The notes under the pieces: generated by a model | The model's input: the letters and a program-made list of their open reading frames with translations, nothing else | The model's database searches: none | What the model was told of the DNA's origin: nothing | In this document: in pieces, positions 60,584-64,000 of the stretch | Numbering within the stretch: position 1 is the first letter of the stretch | How the letters are laid out: each line of letters starts with the position of its first letter | Source of the DNA: Liquidambar formosana | Taxonomy: Eukaryota > Streptophyta > Magnoliopsida > Saxifragales > Altingiaceae | Reading direction: 5' to 3' | Assembly: GCA_039720395.1 (NCBI GenBank) | Contig: CM077826.1 | Location: forward strand, 27,546,430 to 27,610,429 | Length of the DNA stretch: 64,000 bases | Translations under genes and position numbers: made by a program

Positions 60584-61482
60584 AGACTGTTCAAGTGTGG
60601 CATATCCTGAAATATCACGGCCGTCCATCCATGAAACGCGCGCATTCACATGCATGTGCGTGGACAGCCATGATCAAACGGGATATCCCGCACATGATCA
60701 ACACTCTATATATATATAACGGAGACAACGACATTTTCAGCAGAAGCTTCATGAAAGCTACCACTAAAATTAGGACAAATCAATTGTGATCCCAGTCCCT
60801 TTGCTAATGCGCTAAATGCATGTCACATAAAGAAATTTAAATTCATAAGAATTTATGTATACCATTCCAAGAAACTCACCCCTGCATTATAAACAAGTTG
60901 AATGACACGAATAGGAGCAGCAATTACATCTTTTGATTTGTAAACATTGTCCATGGGAAGATTTTGTTCCAAAACCTAGAATAACAAAATAAATATATAT
61001 TAGAAACAAACAATGAGAAAATAAAGAAACAAAAAGATTTCATATATTTGACTGAGGATGTCTCCACAAAAGTACCTGCAAATGATCACCAAAGAGTTTA
61101 ACTTGAGCTGTTGCTTTGTCATCTCGGACTCCAATAAATGCTTCAAATGTAGCCTATGAGATATCAGATATGTAATGTGACTAATAAGCTAGATGTACAA
61201 CCTAAGCGGGTGTAACCAGAGAATAAGTTCAAGATACATGTTATCAAGGTTAATCACATGCCATAAGTAATAAAAGAGCGTTAAAACCAACAGAAGACCA
61301 TAATCAAGTTGATCAGTAACCTCAATTTCCTTTACAATTGCGGTCTGACCCTAAGTAACATAGATAGAAGATGAATGTGGGAGCATAAGAAAAAGTTGGT
61401 TTGTTATGAATTGTACCTTGTACCCAAAAAGAGAATCTTCATATGTTTCATAGGGGCCAATAGTAACATCCAACTTAGAGTC
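25979..61482 (-). CDS. NUDT3: Nudix hydrolase 3-type protein, dipeptidyl-peptidase III (M49) domain, C-terminal part
   Basis: A partial plant gene read right to left. Exons: 61482-61417, 61153-61076, 60975-60880, 43104-42998, 42850-42682, 36355-36272, 30678-30584, 30501-30411, 30326-30180 and 26032-25979 (TAA at 25979-25981). All junctions are GT...AG and every exon joins in frame: 987 nt, 328 residues plus stop. Plant family members carry an N-terminal Nudix domain, expected beyond 64000, and a C-terminal zinc dipeptidyl peptidase III domain that removes dipeptides from peptide N-termini. The zinc site is HECCH (HEXXH, not the HEXXGH of animal enzymes) with EEAKAD supplying the third ligand. 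No stop or frameshift interrupts the ten exons, so the gene may be functional despite transposon-filled introns of 17.8, 6.3, 5.6 and 4.1 kb. Symbol assigned from remembered similarity to Arabidopsis NUDT3. Confidence 0.87.
26400..27030. other. Intron segment with GATAC-rich ends, possible unclassified element
   Basis: The ends contain related phrases (AAGCATGGATACAGATACGA on the left; on the right, reverse complement, ATCTGTATCAAATACAGATA). A (TA)n run lies at about 26519-26540. Boundaries and target duplication could not be fixed. Confidence 0.3.
27090..28130. mobile_element. hAT-like non-autonomous element with 8-bp target duplication
   Basis: It starts CAATGTTTTAAAAAACGCG and ends (reverse complement) CAATGTTTTAAAAGGCGTG. 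It is flanked by GGGGTAAC (27082-27089) and GGTGTAAC (28131-28138), one mismatch in 8. GC-rich subterminal parts repeat GGCGTATG and CGCCT-type motifs. No transposase is visible; the open frames inside are short. The 8-bp duplication and terminal sequence fit hAT. Confidence 0.75.
28139..29015. other. Intron sequence, AT-rich
   Basis: Contains a (TA)n run at about 28207-28225. No exon of the host gene or element boundary recognised. Confidence 0.5.
29024..29957. mobile_element. hAT-like element with ATATCGATATCGAT termini
   Basis: Starts TATAAGGACTTAAATATCGA and ends (reverse complement) CATAGACTAAAACATCCATG. Flanks are ATTGTAAC (29016-29023) and ATTGTAAG (29958-29965), 7 of 8 matching. Subterminal regions are dense in TATCGATATA-type motifs on both sides. 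The same left-end sequence (ATCGATATCGATGGATATAT, CGAGGGTCC) is found inverted at the right end of the 48562-49980 element, so the two are one family. Central 400 bp unrelated and non-coding. Confidence 0.65.
30180..30678 (-). CDS. NUDT3: DPP III-type domain, three closely spaced exons
   Basis: Exons 30678-30584 (95 nt, contains [20 protein letters not shown]), 30501-30411 (91 nt, [20 protein letters not shown]...) and 30326-30180 (147 nt, [20 protein letters not shown]...). Introns are 82 and 84 bp. The GG|A split codon joins the first two to give EEAHGKGQALQF, as in the family. Confidence 0.9.
30679..33190. other. Large intron, unclassified part
   Basis: AT-rich, with (AAT)n at about 33058-33083. 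A phrase near 31440-31560 (AAGCCAAAAGGCTGCCATTG, then GTGTGTGGAGGGGTAGGTGT) resembles the 3' part of dispersed plant retroposons but lacks a provable target duplication. No exon of the host gene found. Confidence 0.5.
33290..34644 (-). pseudogene. Copia gag-protease remnant
   Basis: Starts [19 protein letters not shown], as in many plant copia Gag proteins, but a stop follows within about 20 codons and others recur. [25 protein letters not shown] and [14 protein letters not shown] identify the capsid region. The protease site near 33630 reads [12 protein letters not shown], where D-S/T-G is expected, so the catalytic Ser/Thr is Phe. A (GAT)n-type run (about 33450-33470) expands a Ser tract in the reading frame. 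Confidence 0.75.
35284..35347. repeat. (GA)n microsatellite
   Basis: About 64 bp of nearly pure GA in the leader of the copia relic. Confidence 0.9.
35456..36271. other. Possible LTR remnant and intron sequence
   Basis: Starts TGTAACTTTTGC directly after the reversed primer-binding site, so the first few hundred bases are probably the copia relic's 5' LTR read backwards. Its far end was not identified. No coding sequence. Confidence 0.4.
36272..36355 (-). CDS. NUDT3: DPP III-type domain, isolated exon with the EEAKAD zinc-ligand motif
   Basis: An 84-bp exon in phase 0 encoding [20 protein letters not shown] and eight more residues. EEAKAD matches the second conserved M49 motif (EExxxD), whose Glu is the third zinc ligand. 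Acceptor ATCCAG and donor GTTAGT are clear. It lies alone between introns of 6.3 and 5.6 kb. Confidence 0.88.
36600..36740 (+). repeat. Retroposon-like fragment
   Basis: AACCAAGCCTTATTCAAGAC, then GGGGTCAGCTACATGAATCC and TTTTACACCATTCAACTCC: a phrase I associate with dispersed plant SINE/LINE 3' regions. Class and boundaries uncertain. Confidence 0.4.
36975..37024. repeat. (CA)n(TA)n microsatellite
   Basis: CA run followed by ATATATAT, abutting the left inverted repeat at 37031. A similar (CA)n with ATATAT lies at about 39486-39527, just outside the right inverted repeat. Confidence 0.9.
37031..39480. mobile_element. Inverted-repeat element bordered by (CA)n microsatellites
   Basis: Left end GATCAGGTCCGAGACATTCC...CCTGATCGCACGGCTCGGAG (to 37073). 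The right end, reversed, is GATCAGATCTGGGACATCCC...CATGATCACACGGCTCGGAG (39480-39428). The 2.4-kb interior has no transposase. It includes a promoter-like stretch (TATTATAAAATCCCCCTCCC, about 37695) followed by a (GA)n leader. This may be a nested LTR or part of the element. Confidence 0.5.
39528..41774. other. Intron sequence, no feature recognised
   Basis: Short open frames only; none carries a known motif or belongs to the host protein. Confidence 0.5.
41765..42365 (+). repeat. Pair of direct repeats, possible small LTR-like element
   Basis: Units at about 41770-41905 and 42255-42355 share the order TTAA(G/C)TGGGGTGA, CAAGTCCAT(T/G)TACTT, AGTCCCAC, GAGG- or GAAGGTCGCTGGG(T/C)TATATA and ACTCTCATCCTTA. 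The intervening 350 bp contains GTGGAAGGGCGGGGCGTTAT. This resembles a short terminal-repeat retroelement, but no primer-binding site was confirmed. Confidence 0.4.
41775..41823 (+). repeat. (GGTGA)n minisatellite
   Basis: About nine to ten GGTGA/GGTAA pentamers. Confidence 0.85.
42682..43104 (-). CDS. NUDT3: DPP III-type domain, two exons including the zinc-binding HECCH motif
   Basis: Exon 43104-42998 (107 nt) encodes [20 protein letters not shown]... and ends in phase 2. Exon 42850-42682 (169 nt) begins by completing that Lys codon and encodes the metal site [15 protein letters not shown]. The two His and the Glu of HECCH are the expected zinc ligands and catalytic base. The intron between them is 147 bp. 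The upstream intron (60879-43105, 17775 bp) contains two gypsy elements and one hAT-like element; the downstream one (42681-36356) is 6326 bp. Confidence 0.9.
43105..43763. other. Intron sequence left of the gypsy element
   Basis: Contains repeated CTTGGTTCTCTATCAT / TTTGGTTTTCTGTCAT and ATCTTCAAGC-like phrases (about 43540-43680). No exon recognised. Confidence 0.5.
43764..47504 (-). mobile_element. Ty3/gypsy element lacking pol; target duplication TTGTG
   Basis: LTRs 43764-44101 (338 bp) and 47176-47504 (329 bp) are inverted relative to the plus strand. They start TGATGTGCTTATTTGGACTG and end GGTGCGATTCCATCA. TTGTG flanks both sides (43759-43763, 47505-47509). By eye the LTRs differ at about 13 positions plus a 10-bp indel. 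The primer-binding region (TTGTATCAGAGC, 47173-47162, one mismatch) and polypurine tract (AAGAGGGGAAG, just inside 44102) are present. The 3.07-kb interior encodes Gag, a protease and a C-terminal region unlike pol. LTR ends resemble those of the 51208-56952 element. It lies in sense orientation within the host gene's largest intron. Confidence 0.9.
44221..46404 (-). pseudogene. gag: Gypsy gag-protease fused to an unfamiliar C-terminal region
   Basis: One frame from ATG 46404 ([14 protein letters not shown]) to the stop at 44221, about 727 codons. It is broken by TAG 46299-46297, TGA 46224-46222 (CGA expected), TAG near 45931 (Trp expected) and TGA 45621-45619 (CGA expected). The last 465 codons are open. 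Gag: [20 protein letters not shown] and [20 protein letters not shown]. Zinc knuckle [14 protein letters not shown] is at 45402-45361. Protease motif is [19 protein letters not shown]. After LFTSK (about 44736) the sequence leaves the gag-pol pattern of the neighbouring gypsy element. It continues for about 170 residues with no reverse transcriptase, ending in a Cys/Lys-rich [20 protein letters not shown]. Confidence 0.85.
47690..47990 (+). repeat. Tandem repeat with CCTATAAAATTTG units
   Basis: Alternating phrases (CCCCT(A/G)TGAAATTTG, ACTGTTAC/ATTGTTTC, CCTATAAAATTTG) form two larger units of about 150-180 bp. Non-coding. Confidence 0.5.
48562..49980. mobile_element. hAT-like element, same family as 29024-29957; 8-bp target duplication ACTTGTAC
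   Basis: Starts CATAGTCCTTAATGTCGACG and ends (reverse complement) CAAGGACTTTAATATCGATA. ACTTGTAC flanks both ends exactly (48554-48561, 49981-49988). Both subterminal regions are rich in CGATATATC motifs. The interior (48890-49200) has GAA/GAG- and CA-rich low-complexity sequence whose open frames I do not believe. No transposase. Confidence 0.78.
49989..51202. other. Intron sequence between elements
   Basis: Includes a 26-bp poly-A (about 50334-50360) and a (TA)n run (about 50956-50995). No exon found. Confidence 0.55.
51208..51566 (+). repeat. Gypsy 5' LTR
   Basis: 359 bp, TG...CA. Followed after two bases by the primer-binding site at 51569. Confidence 0.95.
51569..51580 (+). other. Primer-binding site, initiator-Met tRNA type
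   Basis: TGGTATCAGAGC, the common plant LTR-retrotransposon priming sequence complementary to the 3' end of initiator methionine tRNA. Confidence 0.9.
52179..53690 (+). pseudogene. gag: Gypsy gag-protease
   Basis: 503 codons from ATG 52179 ([14 protein letters not shown], a basic N-terminus). The capsid-like retrotransposon gag domain includes [32 protein letters not shown] and [18 protein letters not shown]. The zinc knuckle [14 protein letters not shown] is at 53211-53252. A retropepsin-like site [11 protein letters not shown] (Asp codon at 53511) has Gly where Ser/Thr is usual in D-S/T-G; the neighbouring element shares this. The frame ends at TGA 53688-53690 where Trp is expected (DEVWCDV in the related element). 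A 1-nt insertion follows near 53706, so gag-protease is cut off from pol. Confidence 0.9.
53915..56564 (+). pseudogene. pol: Gypsy pol: reverse transcriptase, RNase H, integrase
   Basis: Reverse transcriptase (53915-54745): [32 protein letters not shown] and the catalytic [12 protein letters not shown] 54743-54745 stands where Trp is expected (VDWPTP). RNase H follows ([42 protein letters not shown]), with a 1-nt insertion near 55020 switching frame. Integrase: zinc finger [10 protein letters not shown]...CHICQ, then catalytic Asp in SMDFVLGLP, Asp in SDKDAKF, Glu in [13 protein letters not shown] 56085-56087 again replaces Trp. The end is a GPY/F-type module ([20 protein letters not shown]) and TGA 56562-56564. 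All catalytic residues are kept, but no full polyprotein can be made. Confidence 0.92.
56594..56952 (+). repeat. Gypsy 3' LTR
   Basis: 359 bp, near-identical to the 5' copy, ending at target duplication TGTTT. Confidence 0.95.
57005..58360 (+). mobile_element. Possible solo LTR of unknown family
   Basis: Non-coding, with an LTR-like order: TGTTATCCCAAAGGGTTTTC near 57013, several GTCGACTA or GTTGACTA motifs (57530-57700), a TATA-like GTATAAATAA at 57801, and ATTCAA followed by an 18-base C run (about 58301-58318) and CTTTTGGGTTGATCCTTGGG. No target duplication found, so boundaries are approximate. Confidence 0.4.
58361..59137. other. Intron sequence, no feature recognised
   Basis: Includes a GC-richer patch (58735-58870) with GGGTTTCCGCAATCCAGGTT and CCCGGTTAATGGTTCGGGTT. 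No coding sense. Confidence 0.45.
59138..59611 (+). repeat. Tandem duplication of about 235 bp
   Basis: Copy 1 (59138-59370) and copy 2 (59371-59611) share TTTATATAAATTGATT, GATTTATGTACCAA, AAGCCAAGCAAAATCTAATT and GAACGAATCACTGATATATA. They differ by scattered substitutions and a few short indels. Confidence 0.88.
60328..60443 (+). mobile_element. Short retroposon (SINE or truncated LINE) with target duplication
   Basis: 116 bp ending GTTATCAAAAAAAAAA, flanked by AAATTCCAACACTAG (60313-60327) and AAATTCCTACACTAG (60444-60458), 14 of 15 matching. The poly-A tail and long variable-size duplication indicate target-primed insertion. The body (GGGTTGCTGCACTAGTCTCC, GGGTGGGTCCAAAGGGCCCT) is too short to classify further. 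Confidence 0.72.
60526..60580. repeat. (TA)n microsatellite
   Basis: About 50 bp of TA with one interruption, in the intron shortly before the exon at 60975. Confidence 0.9.
60880..61482 (-). CDS. NUDT3: DPP III-type domain, three exons upstream of the giant intron
   Basis: Exons 61482-61417 (22 residues, [20 protein letters not shown]...), 61153-61076 (26 residues, [20 protein letters not shown]...) and 60975-60880 (32 residues, [20 protein letters not shown]...). Introns are 263 and 100 bp and all three exons end in phase 0. The IGPYETYED and EAFIGVRDD stretches are highly conserved in the M49-like region. The preceding exon was not found between 61483 and 64000, so the next intron is at least 2.5 kb. 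Confidence 0.88.
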
Positions 61483-62519
61483 CTACAAAAATTTATAAAA
61501 GATAAAGAAATAAATAAAGGGGAAAAAAGAAAAAAAAAATCATCAAAAATTTGCTGATTTTAATAATAAATGCATAAAAGCACATAATAGTTAAATCAAG
61601 AAGCTCTCACAATATATAGTTGTAAACCTTGGTGATGTTTATGAAAAGTAATATTAATAGCCCTGGTTAAACCTTGGAAATCTTAATTCCATAATGCCTA
61701 ATAATTCAAAAAGTACCACTACTACTTAGGAACAACAATTTCTAGAATATAACTGCCAAGATTGAGTAATCTTTTTATTTTTTATGTTTTTATTTTTTAT
61801 TTATTCATAAGTCATCTTTTTGATCCCAACATGCAGTGCAACTGTACAATTGGAGGCCTGATTTAGCTTTTATGAATTAGGACAATGTTAAACACAAACT
61901 TTGTGCTTTCTCCTCAGCCTAACATGCTCTTTTACCTAGGTATTAAATGCTTATTGCTATGGTAATTCCCAATGCTTCAAAATGTAAAATATAGAAACAC
62001 CACCGTTGATGAATAAAAATGATAATTAACAATAAATAAATAAATAAATAAAAACAAAAAGGTAACAAAAATTAAATGAAACTTCAAACGGTGAGACAGA
62101 GATTAATATACATTTAAATGTCAGAATATTACTAAGATATATAATGTATACAAATTCTTATGGAAAAAAGAACAAAGCAAGTTTCAACCCAAAATCTATA
62201 CAATGGGGAGAAAATTGGTGATTAGAAAAGAGTTAAGAATGAGGTCATGGCTTATTTATAAAGGCTCCTTAAAGACAATAGCTATTTTAGGAGAAATAGT
62301 GAAATTGAATACGCTCAAGCAAGAAAACATGAAGAAAAACATAGAACTATTTCAACACTAAGTCATAACAACTATACCCTTTCTGACTAATGCAATACCT
62401 CAAGAAAACAGGAAGCAGAATGAGCACTAAGTGCACTCTCGTCTAGGAAGAAGAAGAAAACAACTAAACAAAAAACATGGAAAACAGAATAATTAGGTGG
62501 TTAAGCAAACAATCTTTTA
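61483..62519. other. Upstream intron, no feature recognised
   Basis: AT-rich. I looked for the preceding exon of the host gene (the family has a YYDSDIAW-like motif just upstream) and did not find it. Confidence 0.5.
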
Positions 62520-63217
62520 TATAGAGAAACCCCAAACAGAAGAGGAGTTGACATATGATTAAGAACATAGAAAGCTATAAGAACAGCCTCACCCTGTAAG
62601 ACGGAAGGAACATAAGAAGAAGAAGAGAGTAGAAGAGTACAAGTTGTTTCAGTAATATGCTAGTGCTTTCACTCAGATACACCATTTTGCGTAGGTGTGT
62701 TAGAGCAAGAAGATTGATGGATACAACCAAATGCATTTAATAAATCGGTCAAGTTCTATTTAAAAATAATCACCACCTAAATCAGAATGAAGAATCTTTC
62801 TGGTTGTGAAAAATTGAGTCTCCACCATGGAGTGAAAAGTATGATACATACAAAAGAACTCAGATTGAGATATATCCAACTGTATATACTGTAACCATTA
62901 GTAAAAGAAACATAATACTAGGAACCACCTTTAGCAAAAATCGGAGCCGTTCCCCATACATCAGTATGCACAATAGAGAAATGAGAAGAATAAAAATAAA
63001 TTCTCTAATTAAATGGTAAATTAAACATCTTTGTAAGTTTACAATTACTACAATCAGTGATGTCACTCAAGGACACTTTACCAAAACTTTTTAAAAGCTC
63101 AATAGACATTTGACATAACCTAGAATGCCAAAGATAAAACTGAGAAGAATTATGATCGAAACAAAAGGATTTAAGTGCTGACAAACTAGATTCCACAAGA
63201 ACCTGCAAGCTCTCCAA
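62520..63217 (-). pseudogene. Copia integrase relic
   Basis: The minus strand reads FYLWHSRLCQMSIELLKSFG (pre-integrase, second His of the HHCC finger lost) and CSNCKLTKM. Then, with stops and shifts, come VHTDVWG (first catalytic Asp), QNGVSE (third catalytic residue region) and GEAVLIAFYVLNHMSTPLL. The remaining pol domains are missing. It is similar in type to the copia relic at 33.2-35.5 kb, which has the gag-protease part instead. Confidence 0.78.
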
Positions 63218-63224
63218 AATATTG

Positions 63225-64000
63225 CAATAGGTCTAGAAAGAAAGACCAATGATCAGGAGCAACAGGCTAGGATCACGACTATCAACAACGACGACTATGG
63301 TTGTGATGGTTAGAGACGAAGGTTAGACAGTGCTTGAAGAAGATGAGAGGAGTGCATCAAAGTTCTGGTGATGTTCGATCAAGAGAGAATGAGTCTCAAG
63401 TGGGTGCAATTGGGTGCGTTGATGACATTCGATGAAGAGGAGGGTCAACTGTTGTTTGAATTTTGCTAGGAGATCTCAGGTAAGTCTTGTTGGTTCTGTC
63501 CGTGTGGCTCGAATGGCTTGACTAGGGCTCGAGGGTGGTGCAACAAAAGCTAGACGAAGGTTGGACTTGCTGTTCGACAAAGACTAGGACTAGACTTGCC
63601 ATTTATTCGACTGATGCTTTTGGTGCTTCAATGTGTTCGACCATGGTAGAGGATGGAGGAAGGTGCGACTGATGGCTGCAATCAAGAGTCAAAGAGATGC
63701 TATAGATGACAACGATCAAGAGAGAAAACTACAATAACACTAATTCTGACTTGGATGCTGGTGCGACAATGAGAGAGCTGCAATCGAGTGTGAGAGCTAA
63801 TTCACAAAGTGCCTGTTCGACTATGGAGAGGGAAGAAGACAAAGGCCCAGCCTAGCCCTTGGGGTTCATTGTTAGAAGAATTATTCTCATTCACTCAAAA
63901 GAACAAGACTACAACGATAAATATAGTTATAACCCCTATAATAAGCAAAGACTAAAAGTACCCTTACAGAAATAAAATCTTATTTACAAATATACATCTA
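63225..64000 (-). mobile_element. Copia leader and LTR remnant, running off the window
   Basis: Joined abruptly to the integrase relic. GC-richer, CGA-rich non-coding sequence up to about 63869, then TGTTAGAAGAATTATTCTCA. This looks like the reversed end of a copia LTR. The primer-binding site expected next to it is not recognisable. Confidence 0.45.

Noticed and set aside
1..64000. CRISPR arrays, bacterial operons, rRNA genes and tRNA genes
   Set aside because: No regularly spaced short repeats with unique spacers, no rRNA or tRNA sequence and no prokaryotic gene structure were seen; the content is plant nuclear DNA.

Overview
This window looks like repeat-rich nuclear DNA from a eudicot plant, probably a species with a large genome. 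The evidence is the plant retrotransposon families, long introns with GT-AG boundaries, short AT-rich inverted-repeat elements, and one recognisable plant gene. I cannot name the species. No bacterial, organellar or CRISPR feature was seen.

The only cellular gene I recognise is on the minus strand, from 61482 down to a stop codon at 25979. It is the C-terminal part of a plant nudix hydrolase 3-type protein, namely its dipeptidyl-peptidase III (M49) domain. Ten exons (987 nt, 328 residues plus stop) are spread over 35.5 kb, with the metal-site motifs HECCH and EEAKAD on separate exons. Four introns exceed 4 kb and the largest is about 17.8 kb. The 5' part, including any Nudix domain, lies beyond the right edge.

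Layout: 1-4671 is part of a decayed Mutator-like element (MULE). It has a transposase on the minus strand, a convergent plant-mobile-domain-like relic, and many copies of a 16-bp palindrome. 4.9-11.7 kb is a nest: a diverged direct repeat, split by a solo-LTR-like element (target duplication GTATT), which is itself split by a 4.8-kb non-coding TG...CA element (target duplication CATAT). 12691-18377 is a complete but mutated Ty1/copia element (target duplication AGATG). 18.4-25.9 kb holds several small DNA elements with recognisable target duplications (TTA, 9 bp) and no gene.

Inside the introns: hAT-like elements with 8-bp duplications (27.1-28.1, 29.0-30.0, 48.6-50.0 kb); a short copia relic keeping primer-binding site and polypurine tract (33.2-35.5 kb); an inverted-repeat element bordered by microsatellites (37.0-39.5 kb); and two related Ty3/gypsy elements. 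One of these (43764-47504, minus) has gag-protease joined to an unfamiliar C-terminal region in place of pol. The other (51208-56952, plus) has gag-pol with stop codons. The right end holds a copia integrase relic and LTR-like sequence.

All work was by eye. Exon boundaries rest on reading frame and GT/AG consensus plus remembered family similarity, not on transcripts. Element boundaries rest on terminal motifs plus target-site duplications.
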